Program-made: the position numbers and the translations under genes
The notes under the pieces: generated by a model
What the model was told of the DNA's origin: nothing
The model's input: the letters and a program-made list of their open reading frames with translations, nothing else
The model's database searches: none
DNA from: Kitasatospora atroaurantiaca
Lineage (GTDB): Bacteria > Actinomycetota > Actinomycetes > Streptomycetales > Streptomycetaceae
Assembly: GCF_007828955.1 (NCBI RefSeq)
Contig: NZ_VIVR01000001.1
Location: 2,294,001 to 2,358,000, forward strand
DNA length: 64,000 nt
Direction of reading: 5' to 3'
Shown: positions 6,613 to 15,896 of the stretch, one piece after another
Position numbering within the stretch: the stretch's first letter is position 1
Layout: each line of letters opens with the position of its first letter

Positions 6613-9215
6613 CCACCACCAAGCCGACCGTCGTCCTGGTCGGGTACGGCATGGTCGGCCACCGCTTCCTGGAAGCCCTGGCCGACGCCGGCGCCGCCGA
6701 CCGCTACCGCGTCGTCGTACTCGCCGAGGAACCCCGGCACGCCTACGACCGGGTCGCCCTGACCTCGTACTTCTCCGGGAAGACCCCCGAGGACCTGCTC
6801 CTCGCCGAGGAGGGCTTCACCGACCTGCACGGTTACGAGGTCCACCTCTCCTCCCCCGCCACCGCGATCGACCGCGCGGCGAAGACCGTCACCACCGCCG
6901 CCGGGCACGTGATCGCCTACGACACACTGGTACTGGCCACCGGCTCGTACCCGTTCGTCCCGCCGGTGGACGGCAAGGACGCCGAGGGCTGCTTCGTCTA
7001 CCGCACCATCGAGGACCTGCACGCCATCGAGGCGTACGCGGCCGACGCCCGCGTCGGCGCGGTGGTCGGCGGCGGACTGCTCGGCCTGGAGGCGGCGGGC
7101 GCACTCAAGGGGCTCGGCCTGGAGACCCACGTGGTCGAGTTCGCCCCCCGGCTGATGCCGGTCCAGGTGGACGAGGGCGGCGGCGAGGCGCTGCGCCGCA
7201 CCATCGAGGAGATGGGCGTGGTGGTGCACACCGGCGTCGGCACCAACGCCGTCATGGTCTCCCCCGAGGGCCGCGCCACCGGCATGACCTTCACCAACGG
7301 GCAGAAGCTCGATGTCGACATGGTCGTCTTCTCGGCCGGCGTCCGCCCGCGCGACCAGCTGGCCCGCGACTGCGGCCTGACGGTCGGCGAGCGCGGCGGC
7401 ATCGCCGTGGACGGGCTCTGCCGGACCTCCGACCCGGACGTCTTCGCCATCGGCGAGTGCGCCCTCGCCGTCGACGGCCGGGTCTACGGCCTGGTCGCGC
7501 CCGGCTACGAGATGGCCGCCACCGTCGCCGGGCAGCTGGCCGGGCAGGCCGCGAAGGAGTTCACCGGCGCCGACCTCTCCACCAAGCTCAAGCTGCTCGG
7601 CGTGGACGTGGCCAGCTTCGGCGACGCCTTCGGGACCACCCCCGGCGCGCTCGACGTCGTCTACTCCGACTCCCGCTCCGGCGTCTACAAGAAGCTGGTG
7701 GTCACCCCCGAGGGAGCCCTGCTCGGCGGCATCCTGGTCGGCGATGCCGAGGTGTACGCCTCGCTGCGTCCGCTGGCCGGCACCGGAAACCCGCTGCCCG
7801 TCCCGGCCGAGTCGCTGGTCCTGCCCGCCGGACTGGCCGCGCCGGTCTCGCTGGGCGGCTCGGCGCTGCCGGACGACGCGGTGGTCTGCAACTGCCACAA
7901 CGTCACCAAGGGGACCGTCCGGGAGGCCGTCACCGAGCACAGCTGCACCACCGTCCCCGAGGTCAAGAAGTGCACCAAGGCCGGTACCGGCTGCGGCTCC
8001 TGCATCAAGCTGCTCTCGACCATCGTCGCGGAGGAGCTGGAGGCGGGCGGCGTCGAGGTCGACAAGGGGCTCTGCCCCTGCTTCGCGCACACCCGCGCCG
8101 AGCTCTACGAGATCGTCCGGGTCAAGCGGATCTCCACCCACCGGCAGCTGCTGGCCGAGCACGGCCGTCTCCAGGGGGAGGGCTGTGAGGTCTGCAAGCC
8201 GACGGTGGGCTCCATCATCGCCTCGCTCGCCCCTGAGCTCGAGGCCTCCGGGCACATCCTGGACGGCGAGCAGGCCGCCCTGCAGGACACCAACGACCAC
8301 TTCCTCGCCAACATGCAGAAGAACGGCTCGTACTCGGTCGTCCCCCGCATCCCCGGCGGCGAGATCACCCCGGACAAGCTGATCGTGATCGGCGAGGTGG
8401 CCCGCGACTTCGGCCTCTACACCAAGATCACCGGCGGTCAGCGGATCGACCTCTTCGGCGCCCGGGTGGACCAGCTCCCGCTGATCTGGTCCCGGCTGGT
8501 CGAGGCCGGCTTCGAGTCCGGGCACGCGTACGGGAAGTCGCTGCGCACCGTGAAGTCCTGCGTGGGCTCGACCTGGTGCCGGTACGGCGTCCAGGACTCG
8601 GTGGCCATGGCGATCCACCTGGAGCTGCGCTACCGGGGGCTGCGCAGCCCTCACAAGCTCAAGTCGGCCGTCTCCGGCTGTGCGAGGGAGTGCGCGGAGG
8701 CCCGGGGCAAGGACTTCGGCGTGATCGCCACCTCCAACGGCTGGAACCTCTACGTCGGCGGCAACGGCGGTGCCACCCCGCGCCACGCCGACCTGCTTGC
8801 CCAGGACCTGAGCGACGAGGAGCTGATCAGGCTCATCGACCGGTTCCTGATGTTCTACATCCGCACCGCCGACCGGCTGGAGCGCACCTCCACCTGGCTG
8901 GAGCGGATAGACGGCGGCCTCGACCACGTCCGCGACGTGGTCGTCCACGACTCCCTCGGCCTGGCCGCCGACCTGGAGGCCCTGATGGCCCACCACGTCT
9001 CGGACTACCAGGACGAGTGGGCGGCCACCCTGGCCGACCCGGAGCGGCTGCGCCGCTTCGTCTCCTTCGTCAACGCCCCCGGCGTCGCCGACCCGAGCAT
9101 CCGCTTCACCCCCGAACGCGACCAGGTCAAGCCGGACCTGACCCTGCTCGCCACCGAGGAAGAACTGCTCGCCGCCCTCGACCCCGACAACTCGCCGCTT
9201 CTGGAGACCCGATGA
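6609..9215 (+). CDS. nirB: Nitrite reductase (NAD(P)H) large subunit
   Basis: An 868-residue cytoplasmic enzyme that reduces nitrite to ammonia with six electrons. Domain order: FAD and NAD(P)H Rossmann domains (1-~400; VLVGYGMVGHRFLEAL, VVGGGLLGLEAAGAL), then a BFD-like [2Fe-2S] domain with C427, C429, C462 and C465. A ferredoxin-like half-domain and the siroheme/[4Fe-4S] domain follow, with C651, C657, C691 and C695 in the patterns CVGSTWC and CARECAE. Length is normal for the family. It starts at an ATG overlapping the flavoprotein stop and ends overlapping nirD, so the three genes form one operon. Siroheme could come from the chelatase at 1936-2703. Confidence 0.95.
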   Translation: MTTTKPTVVLVGYGMVGHRFLEALADAGAADRYRVVVLAEEPRHAYDRVALTSYFSGKTPEDLLLAEEGFTDLHGYEVHLSSPATAIDRAAKTVTTAAGHVIAYDTLVLATGSYPFVPPVDGKDAEGCFVYRTIEDLHAIEAYAADARVGAVVGGGLLGLEAAGALKGLGLETHVVEFAPRLMPVQVDEGGGEALRRTIEEMGVVVHTGVGTNAVMVSPEGRATGMTFTNGQKLDVDMVVFSAGVRPRDQLARDCGLTVGERGGIAVDGLCRTSDPDVFAIGECALAVDGRVYGLVAPGYEMAATVAGQLAGQAAKEFTGADLSTKLKLLGVDVASFGDAFGTTPGALDVVYSDSRSGVYKKLVVTPEGALLGGILVGDAEVYASLRPLAGTGNPLPVPAESLVLPAGLAAPVSLGGSALPDDAVVCNCHNVTKGTVREAVTEHSCTTVPEVKKCTKAGTGCGSCIKLLSTIVAEELEAGGVEVDKGLCPCFAHTRAELYEIVRVKRISTHRQLLAEHGRLQGEGCEVCKPTVGSIIASLAPELEASGHILDGEQAALQDTNDHFLANMQKNGSYSVVPRIPGGEITPDKLIVIGEVARDFGLYTKITGGQRIDLFGARVDQLPLIWSRLVEAGFESGHAYGKSLRTVKSCVGSTWCRYGVQDSVAMAIHLELRYRGLRSPHKLKSAVSGCARECAEARGKDFGVIATSNGWNLYVGGNGGATPRHADLLAQDLSDEELIRLIDRFLMFYIRTADRLERTSTWLERIDGGLDHVRDVVVHDSLGLAADLEALMAHHVSDYQDEWAATLADPERLRRFVSFVNAPGVADPSIRFTPERDQVKPDLTLLATEEELLAALDPDNSPLLETR

Positions 9216-9565
9216 CCACCGTTGCGATCTCGACCCGCGTCGAGCTGCTCACCGGCCGTTCCTGGACCCCGGTCTGCGACTGGGAGCAGCTCACCCCCGG
9301 CCGCGGCGTCGCCGTCCTGCTGCCGGACGGCCAGCAGGCCGCCGTCTTCCGCGACCACCAGGACGAGGTGTACGCCGTCGCCAACCGGGACCCGTTCACC
9401 GGGGCGTACGTGCTCTCGCGGGGCCTGGTCGGCTCCACCCCCGACGGCCGGGTCTACGTCGCCTCGCCCCTGCTCAAGCAGCGCTTCGACCTGGCGACCG
9501 GGGAGTGCCTGGACGACGAGTCGGTACGGATCCCCGTGCACGCCGTCCGGCTGAACCGCGGGTAG
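9212..9565 (+). CDS. nirD: Nitrite reductase (NAD(P)H) small subunit
   Basis: A 117-residue Rieske-fold subunit of assimilatory nitrite reductase. Sequence features are the N-terminal WTPVCDWEQLTPGRGVAVLL, a middle VYAVANRDPFTGAYVLSRG and the end VASPLLKQRFDLATGECLDD. As is usual for NirD, the Cys-His pairs of true Rieske proteins are absent, so no cluster is bound. It is translationally coupled to nirB by a 4-base overlap and followed by a strong hairpin terminator. Confidence 0.92.
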   Translation: MTTVAISTRVELLTGRSWTPVCDWEQLTPGRGVAVLLPDGQQAAVFRDHQDEVYAVANRDPFTGAYVLSRGLVGSTPDGRVYVASPLLKQRFDLATGECLDDESVRIPVHAVRLNRG

Positions 9566-9578
9566 CACCTCCGAGTCT

Positions 9579-9626
9579 CCGGTGGCCGTCCGTAGCCCAA
9601 TGCCCTGATCTACGGACGGCCACCGG
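9579..9626. terminator. Bidirectional terminator after nirD
   Basis: A perfect 17-base inverted repeat: CCGGTGGCCGTCCGTAG at 9579-9595 and its complement at 9610-9626, with a 14-base loop. It lies 14 bases after the nirD stop. The TAG stop of the convergent SGNH hydrolase gene is inside the right arm, so both transcripts can end here. Confidence 0.85.
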
Positions 9627-10575
9627 CCCCGAGCGTCCGGAGAACCGCCGCCGCCATCCCCTGCTGCCCACGGGCGTTGGGGTGCACCGGCGCCAGCCCG
9701 GCGGCCGGGAACGGCGGCTCGACCCAGCGGGTGGACTCACCCGCGCACATGTCGTGCCCGGCCGAGGCGGCGAAGGTGTCGACGTAGCCGACGCCGGCCG
9801 CCTCGGCCCGCTGCCTGAGCATCGCGTTGAGCTGACGTTCCTTCTCCACCAGGAAGGCGATGTCGCCGGCCGGCACGCTCCGCCCGAGCGTCGCGGTACA
9901 GGCCGCCGCGTCCGCCGGCAGCAGTGCCGGGTACCCGACCACGTACACCTTGGCCTGCGGGGCCCGCCGCCTGACCTCCCGCAGCGCGTCCGCGAGCCGC
10001 TCGCCCGCGGCGTCGACCTTGCGCTGCACCTGGTCCTGGCCGTTCTCGGCGGTGTAGTAGGTGCGGCAGGGCGACTCCGCCGCCGGGGTCCGGGTGAGGT
10101 CGGCGAGCAGGGTCTGCTTGACGCTCTCCTTGGCGCACTGCCCGATCACGTCGATGAACCCGGCGTCGTTGCCGCCGATCCCGAGCGTCACCAGCCGGAT
10201 GGCCGGGGCGAGCGCGTCCAGCTGCGGTGCGTTGGTGCCGCCGTCCGTCCGCTGGGCACCCGTCAGATCACGTGTCCTGGCCCCGCTGCAGCTGGCGTCG
10301 GTGAAGGCGCCACCGGCCAGGCCCAGTGCCTTCGCCACCAGCGACGGGTAGTTGACCCCCGAGCGGGCACACCCCGGCGGAGTGCCGACCTGCGGCTCGA
10401 TCTGCAGGCCCGAGGTGTACGAGTCCCCGAGCGCCACATAGGGGCCCGCCGGCGGGGCTGCCGAGGCCGTGGCGGCCGTGCCGGACGGCGCCGGGCTCGG
10501 CGGATGGGTGGTCGCCGCACCGCAGCCGACGGTCAACAGCAGCCCTAGCAGCACTCCCGCACGCCTGACGTCCAC
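9610..10575 (-). CDS. SGNH/GDSL-family hydrolase, putative lipoprotein
   Basis: A 321-residue secreted esterase/lipase-like protein. The GTG at 10575 is preferred because a GGGGGAG ribosome site precedes it. The mature start would follow a lipobox-like LLLTVGC (residues ~11-17), suggesting lipid anchoring. A Pro/Ala/Ser-rich linker leads to the SGNH blocks: VALGDSYTSG (catalytic Ser), ASCSGARTRDLT, GIGGNDAGF, and near the end VHPNARGQQ with the catalytic His. Several cysteines suggest disulfides, as in Streptomyces SGNH lipases. Substrate unknown. Confidence 0.82.
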   Translation of the reverse strand: MDVRRAGVLLGLLLTVGCGAATTHPPSPAPSGTAATASAAPPAGPYVALGDSYTSGLQIEPQVGTPPGCARSGVNYPSLVAKALGLAGGAFTDASCSGARTRDLTGAQRTDGGTNAPQLDALAPAIRLVTLGIGGNDAGFIDVIGQCAKESVKQTLLADLTRTPAAESPCRTYYTAENGQDQVQRKVDAAGERLADALREVRRRAPQAKVYVVGYPALLPADAAACTATLGRSVPAGDIAFLVEKERQLNAMLRQRAEAAGVGYVDTFAASAGHDMCAGESTRWVEPPFPAAGLAPVHPNARGQQGMAAAVLRTLGAGGRP

Positions 10576-10617
10576 ACACTCCCCCTGCGTCGGCCGGATC
10601 GACTCCAGCATGAGCCG

Positions 10618-11562
10618 TCAGTCGGCGTCGCGCTCGTGCTCCGCCAGGAACTCCTCGAAGCGCCGGCCCAGCTCCTCCGCCGAGGGCAGGTCGGTCGCCT
10701 GGGCCAGCAGGCTCTCCCGGCCGTCCGCGCCCGCCACCGCGTCGTACTGGCCCTCCATGCCCCGGATCGCCGAGCGCAGCTCGCCGTCGCCCTGCGCCAG
10801 CTGCTCCTCGATGTCCGCGTACACCTCGCCGACCTTGTCCCGCAGCTCGGTGCCGGGCAGCACCAGGCCGCTGGCCGACTGGACGGCCTCCAGGATCACC
10901 ACGGCGGCGGCCGGGTAGGCCGAGCGGGCGACGTAGTGCGGCACGTGCACGGCGAAGCCCAGCACGTCGTGGCCGGCCTCGGCCAGCCGGTGCTCCAGCA
11001 GGGCCTGGGCGCTGCCGGGCACCTGGGCCTGGTCGAACCACCGCGGGTAGCCGGGCGCGAGATCCAGCCGGTTCCCGTGCGGGGTGAGGCCGACCGGGCG
11101 GGTGTGCGGGACCCCCATCGGGATGCCGTGGAAGTCCGCCGACAACCGGACGTCGAAGCGCTCGACCAGCTCGCGGACGGCGGCCGCGAACAGCTCCCAC
11201 TCGGTGTCCGGCTCCGGGCCGGTGAGCACCAGGAAGGGCGTACCGACGGAGTCGTGCGCCAGCTGGAGCAGGATCTCCGGCGGGTCGTAGGACGTCCAGC
11301 GGTCGCGGTCGAAGGTCATCGCAGGGCGGCGGGCGCGGTAGTCGACCAGCCGGTCGTGATCGAAGCGGGCCACCACCCGGGGTGCGCCGTGCTCCAGCAG
11401 GTGCGCCATCACCTGGCCGCCGGCCTCGCCGGCGTCCATGAAGCCCTCGAAGTGGTAGAGCAGTACCAGGCCGGCGGCGTCGGGCCCGGCGGCCGCGGAC
11501 GCCTCGGCCAGCGCGTCCACGCCCTGCTGCTCCAGCTGATACAGCTCCTTGGGATCACGCAC
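10618..11562 (-). CDS. PAC2-family protein
   Basis: A 314-residue cytoplasmic protein of the PAC2 (proteasome assembly chaperone 2-like) family. It has the typical [19 protein letters not shown] near residue 35, [16 protein letters not shown] near 90, and [20 protein letters not shown] near 145. The C-terminal ~60 residues are acidic and helical ([17 protein letters not shown]). Actinobacterial members are widespread and have been discussed in connection with the proteasome, but their role is unsettled. The gene is upstream of the SGNH hydrolase gene on the same strand with a short gap. Confidence 0.8.
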   Translation of the reverse strand: MRDPKELYQLEQQGVDALAEASAAAGPDAAGLVLLYHFEGFMDAGEAGGQVMAHLLEHGAPRVVARFDHDRLVDYRARRPAMTFDRDRWTSYDPPEILLQLAHDSVGTPFLVLTGPEPDTEWELFAAAVRELVERFDVRLSADFHGIPMGVPHTRPVGLTPHGNRLDLAPGYPRWFDQAQVPGSAQALLEHRLAEAGHDVLGFAVHVPHYVARSAYPAAAVVILEAVQSASGLVLPGTELRDKVGEVYADIEEQLAQGDGELRSAIRGMEGQYDAVAGADGRESLLAQATDLPSAEELGRRFEEFLAEHERDAD

Positions 11563-12250
11563 CGCGCACCCAGCCCCGTTCCGTCTCGTCGGTCGTCTAG
11601 TCGGTCTGACCCGGCCTGCCCCGGCCCGGCCGTCCGTTCAGTCCAGCGTGCCGGACGCCGTCGGCATTCCCACCTGCCGGAGCTGTCCCCACCCTGGTCG
11701 GAACCCCGGTGGGAGAATCATCGCACCCCGGTACGAATGCCCAGGTGGGAGCCCTGCCCAGGGGCTCGCGCCGCCGTCGCGGGGTTCTTGACGGCGTACG
11801 TCGGAGAGCTGTGCGCCCCCGATGGCGCGCCGCGAGGTGACGCACCGCCTTCTGGCGGGTATCGTCCTCTCGCTGCCTCGCATCGCCGCGTCGTCGTCAC
11901 GTCGTCTGTCACGCCGTGCTCCACGTCCCGGCCCGGTGTGCGGCCAGCCACTCTCACCGCACCTTGCCTTCACCTGGCCGCCTGCTTCCCTTCGCGCTCT
12001 CGTTCCTCATTCGGCCATCTCGCGGACGCACACTGTCCCCTCGCTCATCCCGCCGGACCGGTCCGTCGACCCGGATCCCGTTCCGGCACCGCGCTGCCCG
12101 CCTCCGGGTTGCCGCCCCCAGCCGTACGACCGGGCCTCCGGCGTACGCGCAACCGGGCGCGGCAGGCTCCGGGCCGGGGCGAAAGACCACCACCCCCGTG
12201 CCGTACCCCGGTGCGAGGGTCCCTCCGACCGCCGAAGGACCGAAGGATCC
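11563..12250. other. Long gap between divergent PAC2 and GNAT genes
   Basis: Nearly 690 bases separate the divergent genes. Open frames exist on both strands (for example an ATG at 11822), but their codon use and amino-acid composition (Arg/Ser/Pro-rich) look like shadow frames, and none has a recognisable domain. No tRNA or perfect long hairpin was found. The stretch must hold the two divergent promoters and could encode a small RNA. Confidence 0.4.
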
Positions 12251-12970
12251 GTGCCCGTACCCGTAACCCTCATCGGCCGCACCGCGCGGCTGGAGCCCCT
12301 GGCCGAGCACCACGCCGAGGCTCTCGCCCAAGCCGGCGCCGAGGACCGTACGACCTACGCCTTCACTCCCGTCCCGCACGGCCTGGAAGCGGCCCGGGAC
12401 TACATCCGGCGTGCCCTGGCGGACCAGGCGGCGGGCCGGTCCCTGCCCTTCGCCACGGTGAGCGTGGCGGACAACCGGGTGGTCGGCTCCACCCGGTTCC
12501 TGGAACTCGACTACTGGCAGGGTCCGCTGGTCTGGCCGCCGGTCCCCGGCGTGCCCTTCGGTGACCCGCGGGACGCCGTGCCGGACGCCGCCGAGATCGG
12601 GAACACCTGGCTCTCCCCGCGCGCCCAGGGCACCGGCATCAACACCGAGGCGAAGCTGCTGATGCTCCGGTACGCCTTCGAGACCTGGGGGGTCCAGCGG
12701 ATCTCGCTGCGCGCCGACGCCCGCAACCTGCGCTCCCGCACCGCGATCGAGCGGCTCGGCGCCACCAGCGAGGGCGTCCGGCGGGCCCACTCCCGCGGGC
12801 TGGACGGCGTGGTCCGCAGCACCGCCTTCTACTCCATCCTCGACGAGGAGTGGCCGGCCGTCCGGGACATCATCGAGCTCCGGATCGCCGCCGCGACCTC
12901 GCCGAGCGCCCCGGATCCCGCTCTCAACCAGGAGTGTCTTAGACACGGCGGCCCGCTGATCCACGCCTGA
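12251..12970 (+). CDS. GNAT-family N-acetyltransferase
   Basis: A 239-residue cytoplasmic acetyltransferase of the RimJ/RimL-like GNAT branch. The N-terminal VTLIGRTARLEPLAEHHAEAL is typical. The acetyl-CoA region contains WLSPRAQGTGINTEAKLLML (~residues 117-136, a Q/R-x-x-G-x-G/A variant) and the late helix VQRISLRADARNLRSRTAIERLGA. The GTG at 12251 was chosen because GAAGGA lies eight bases upstream; in-frame upstream codons look non-coding. The substrate (a protein N-terminus, an antibiotic or another small molecule) cannot be deduced. Confidence 0.82.
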   Translation: MPVPVTLIGRTARLEPLAEHHAEALAQAGAEDRTTYAFTPVPHGLEAARDYIRRALADQAAGRSLPFATVSVADNRVVGSTRFLELDYWQGPLVWPPVPGVPFGDPRDAVPDAAEIGNTWLSPRAQGTGINTEAKLLMLRYAFETWGVQRISLRADARNLRSRTAIERLGATSEGVRRAHSRGLDGVVRSTAFYSILDEEWPAVRDIIELRIAAATSPSAPDPALNQECLRHGGPLIHA

Positions 12971-13024
12971 CCGGCACGCGGCGGCGGCGGCGAGTCTCCG
13001 CCGCCGCTCTGCCGCTCCTCGGGT

Positions 13025-13638
13025 TCAGTCCTCCGCCGCGTACGGGGGCGTCGTTCCGGTGCGCCTGCGGGCGAGTTCGCGCACCTCGTCCGGGAGTTCG
13101 GCGATGTCGACCAGGCGGGGCAGCAGCCCGGCGTCCGTCGTCAGTGCCCGGAAGCACAGCTCGACGGTGACCTCGTGGGCCGGCCGGTGCTCGACGGTGA
13201 CGGTGTCGCCGGCCCGGATCTCACCGGGCTCCAGGATCCGCAGGTACGCACCCGGCAGCGCCCGGGCCGTGAAGCGCTTGACCCAGCGCTGCTCGGCCAG
13301 CCAGGCGGCGAAGGTGGAACAGGGGACGCGCGGCACGGCGACCTCCAGCAGCACCTGCTCGCCGATCCGCCAGCGCTCGCCGATCAGCGCGTGATCGACG
13401 TCGAGCCCGACGGTGGTGAGATTCTCGCCGAAGCTGCCCCCGGGCAGCTCCCGGCCGAGCTCCTGCTGCCAGAGGTCCAGGTTCTCCCGGGAGTACGCGG
13501 CCCGGTGCCCTTGGGCCCCGGCGCGCGGAGCTCGACCGGGTGGTCGACCGGCCTCTTGTCGATACCCGTCATACCGACGGAGGCCTTCGCCGAATTCGGG
13601 CGCGGGTGGGCGAGGTTGACGGAGAGTAGGTGAGCCAT
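13025..13638 (-). pseudogene. MOSC-domain protein disrupted by deletion/frameshift
   Basis: Two frames on the minus strand together make a MOSC protein. The first, from the ATG at 13638, reads AHLLSVNLAHPRPNSAKASV and continues to ELRAPGPKGTG. The second resumes near 13512 with AAYSRENLDLWQQELGRELP and ends at 13025 with the conserved GGSFGENLT and a Cys-containing VPRVPCSTF. The switch near 13503-13515 is not a simple one-base slip. The usual ~20-residue segment between them, including the HGG(D/P) motif expected in MOSC proteins, is absent. So a short deletion removed it and broke the frame. It is probably non-functional; an assembly error is the alternative. Confidence 0.7.
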
Positions 13639-13779
13639 CCGGGCAGCGTAGGCCTCGCCGGCCGCGCCAAGCACCGGGATATCGCGGGCGGGGGCCGGTG
13701 ATCACCGGACGGAGGGAGCGCATATCCTCTTGGGTCGGGGTCGGCAGGGCATGACAGGGGACAGCAGGGGGATCGCGCG

Positions 13780-14635
13780 GTGAGCTACCACCGGAACAAC
13801 TGGCGGCAGGCAGCCAACATCGCCGCACCCTTCATCCCCGGCGGACGGGCGATCATGCAGACCGTCAACGTCGTCCAGCGGCTGACCGACGACGTAAGCC
13901 GGAGCCGGCTCGACTACGTACCGGGCGGCCACCCGCAGGTCGAACTGCCCTGGCAGCCGCCGGGCCCGCCGCCGTACCCGCAGCGGGCAGACGCGGTGGG
14001 GCGGCAGGCCTGGGACCTGCTGTTCGCCGATGAGCACCGCTTCGGAGCACGGTCCCTCCTCGACCAGGTGGGCCACCTGCTGATGCCGCTGCCACCCGCC
14101 GAACTGGACATGGTGATCCGCCGGTTCGGCCCGCAGGGGCTGGAGCGCTGGGACGCGCTCACCCACGTCGGAGGCGGACGGCGAGCAGGCGTACGACCAC
14201 CGGCGCCAGCAGGAGATGTTCAACTGGCTGCTGCGCTCGGTGAGTCCGTACGCGGCGATGCTGATCGGCAGCGCGATGCCGTGCAGCCAGCCGGAGTTCG
14301 AGCACGACTGCGAGGACCACGGCTGGGTGCTGCCCAAGGGACCGTTCGCGCAGGTGGACGGGGCGTACTTCACCGAGAGCTGGAAGCGGGTCTCCGGTGC
14401 CACCGAGGCGATGTCCTGGCAGGACATGTCCCAGGGCCGCTTCGGGACGTGCTGGCTGCTGACCAGCATCCAGGCGGTGATCCAGGCCAACCCGCAGCAC
14501 GCCCCGCGCCACCTGCGCCTGGAGGCCAACGGCACCGTCACCTGCACGCTGTACCGGGCCGGCCGGCCGATCGACGTCACCGTGCCGGAGGTGCAGTACT
14601 ACCTGGAGTCGATGGACGCCGTCGACACCTGGTGA
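13780..14635 (+). pseudogene. Calpain-like (C2) cysteine peptidase fragment, frameshifted
   Basis: The GTG at 13780, with GGGGG about eight bases upstream, opens a frame that reads well to ~14160 (LLMPLPPAELDMVIRRFGPQ). The protein then continues one frame over (SEADGEQAYDHRRQQEMFNW). Removing one C from the CCC at 14164-14166 joins them. Near the end is MSQGRFGTCWLLTSIQAVIQ, matching the calpain catalytic-cysteine motif (QG-x-x-G-x-CW-x-L). The protein stops about 60 residues later at 14635, so the catalytic His and Asn of a full peptidase are absent. The gene is therefore both frameshifted and truncated against the convergent ADP-ribosylglycohydrolase gene. Confidence 0.6.
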
Positions 14636-14642
14636 CGCCGGA

Positions 14643-15884
14643 TCAGAGCGTCTTCAGCAGCCGGGCCAGCAGCTCGGCCGGCGCACCGTCGTCGAACCTG
14701 TCCGGCCGTGCCTCGGCCACCGCCGACACCGGACGCCGGCCGCCTCCCCGGACGGGCTCGACCCGGACCTCGAAGATGCCGTACCCGGTCCAGCTGCGGT
14801 GCAGATGAATCACGCCCTCGGCGGTGTACGACAGCCAGCGGTCGTCCATGTCCCGCTCCGGCAGGCCCTGCCGCACCCGCTGCCACTCCGCCTCCGTCCA
14901 GACCAGGTCGGGCACGGAGGTGGGGCGCGGCAGCTGGATCGGCTGCAGCAGGCCCGCCCTGTGCCGGATGCCGTCGGCCACGCTGCCCGGGTCCGGCGTC
15001 GCCCAGCCGGGCAGCGGCTCACGGGCGGCCAGCCAGGCGGCGGGAATGCCGGCCGTACCGGTGTGCGCGGCGACGATGCCGCCGACGATCGCGCCGGTGG
15101 TGTCGACGTCTCCACCCGCCCAGACCGTCTGCCAGAGCGCCGTCTCGAAGTCGGCGAGGTGACGGGCCGCCACCCAGAGCGCGAACGGAACGGTGTCCAC
15201 GGCGCTCACCCGGCTCCCGTTGCCCAGCACCTGCGCGGGCAGTCGGTGGTCCTGCTCCCCGAGCAGCCCGATCGCCTCGCCGATGCCCGCACGGACCGCT
15301 CCGTGCGGGGTGAGCCTCCGAACGGCGGTGAGGAAAGCCTCGGGCGTGGTCGGTTCGGTACGTGCCCGGACGGCGTACGCGGCCGCCACGGCGACGGCGA
15401 TCGCCCCGTCCACGGCCTGCGGATGGGTGTGGGTGATCACGGCCGTGTCGGCCGCGGGCCGGACGGCGGCCGCCGGGTCCTCGGCGAAGGCCGCGCCGAG
15501 CGGGGCGACCCTCATCGCGGCGCCGTTGCCGTACGAGCCCTGGCCGTCGAAGACCTCGGCGGCCAGCCGCCCGGCGTCCCCGCCCTCGCGGATCAGCCTT
15601 AGCAGGCGGTTGGCGGACGGGCCGTAGCCCCGGTCGAAGTCGTGGCGGTGGGCGAAGGCGTGCGTGAGGTCGAAGGTGTCGATGCCGCCGCGCTCGGTGT
15701 GGGCCGCGTACACCGAACAGGCCATCTCGGTGTCGTCCGTCCAGGGCCAGCGGCCGGGCGGGGCCTGCCGCCCGGTCAGGAACCCGCGGTTCTCGGGGAC
15801 GAAGAACTGGGCGCCGAACGCGTCGCCCACGGAGAGGCCCTGCAGGGAGTCGAAGGATGGATCGGTTTCTGTCATCACCGTCAT
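14643..15884 (-). CDS. ADP-ribosylglycohydrolase-family protein
   Basis: A 413-residue cytoplasmic DraG/ARH-type hydrolase predicted to remove ADP-ribose from proteins or small molecules. Mg-binding motifs are present: GDAFG (20-24), WTDDTEM with D50, D51 and E53, GNGAAMRVAPLG, and WAGGDVDTTGAIVGGI near residue 270. The C-terminal ~110 residues form a separate domain of unknown role (YTAEGVIHLHRSWTGYGIFE). The gene begins 12 bases after the stop of the secreted RNase gene on the same strand, so they may be co-transcribed. Confidence 0.85.
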   Translation of the reverse strand: MTVMTETDPSFDSLQGLSVGDAFGAQFFVPENRGFLTGRQAPPGRWPWTDDTEMACSVYAAHTERGGIDTFDLTHAFAHRHDFDRGYGPSANRLLRLIREGGDAGRLAAEVFDGQGSYGNGAAMRVAPLGAAFAEDPAAAVRPAADTAVITHTHPQAVDGAIAVAVAAAYAVRARTEPTTPEAFLTAVRRLTPHGAVRAGIGEAIGLLGEQDHRLPAQVLGNGSRVSAVDTVPFALWVAARHLADFETALWQTVWAGGDVDTTGAIVGGIVAAHTGTAGIPAAWLAAREPLPGWATPDPGSVADGIRHRAGLLQPIQLPRPTSVPDLVWTEAEWQRVRQGLPERDMDDRWLSYTAEGVIHLHRSWTGYGIFEVRVEPVRGGGRRPVSAVAEARPDRFDDGAPAELLARLLKTL

Positions 15885-15896
15885 CCAAGCAGATCC

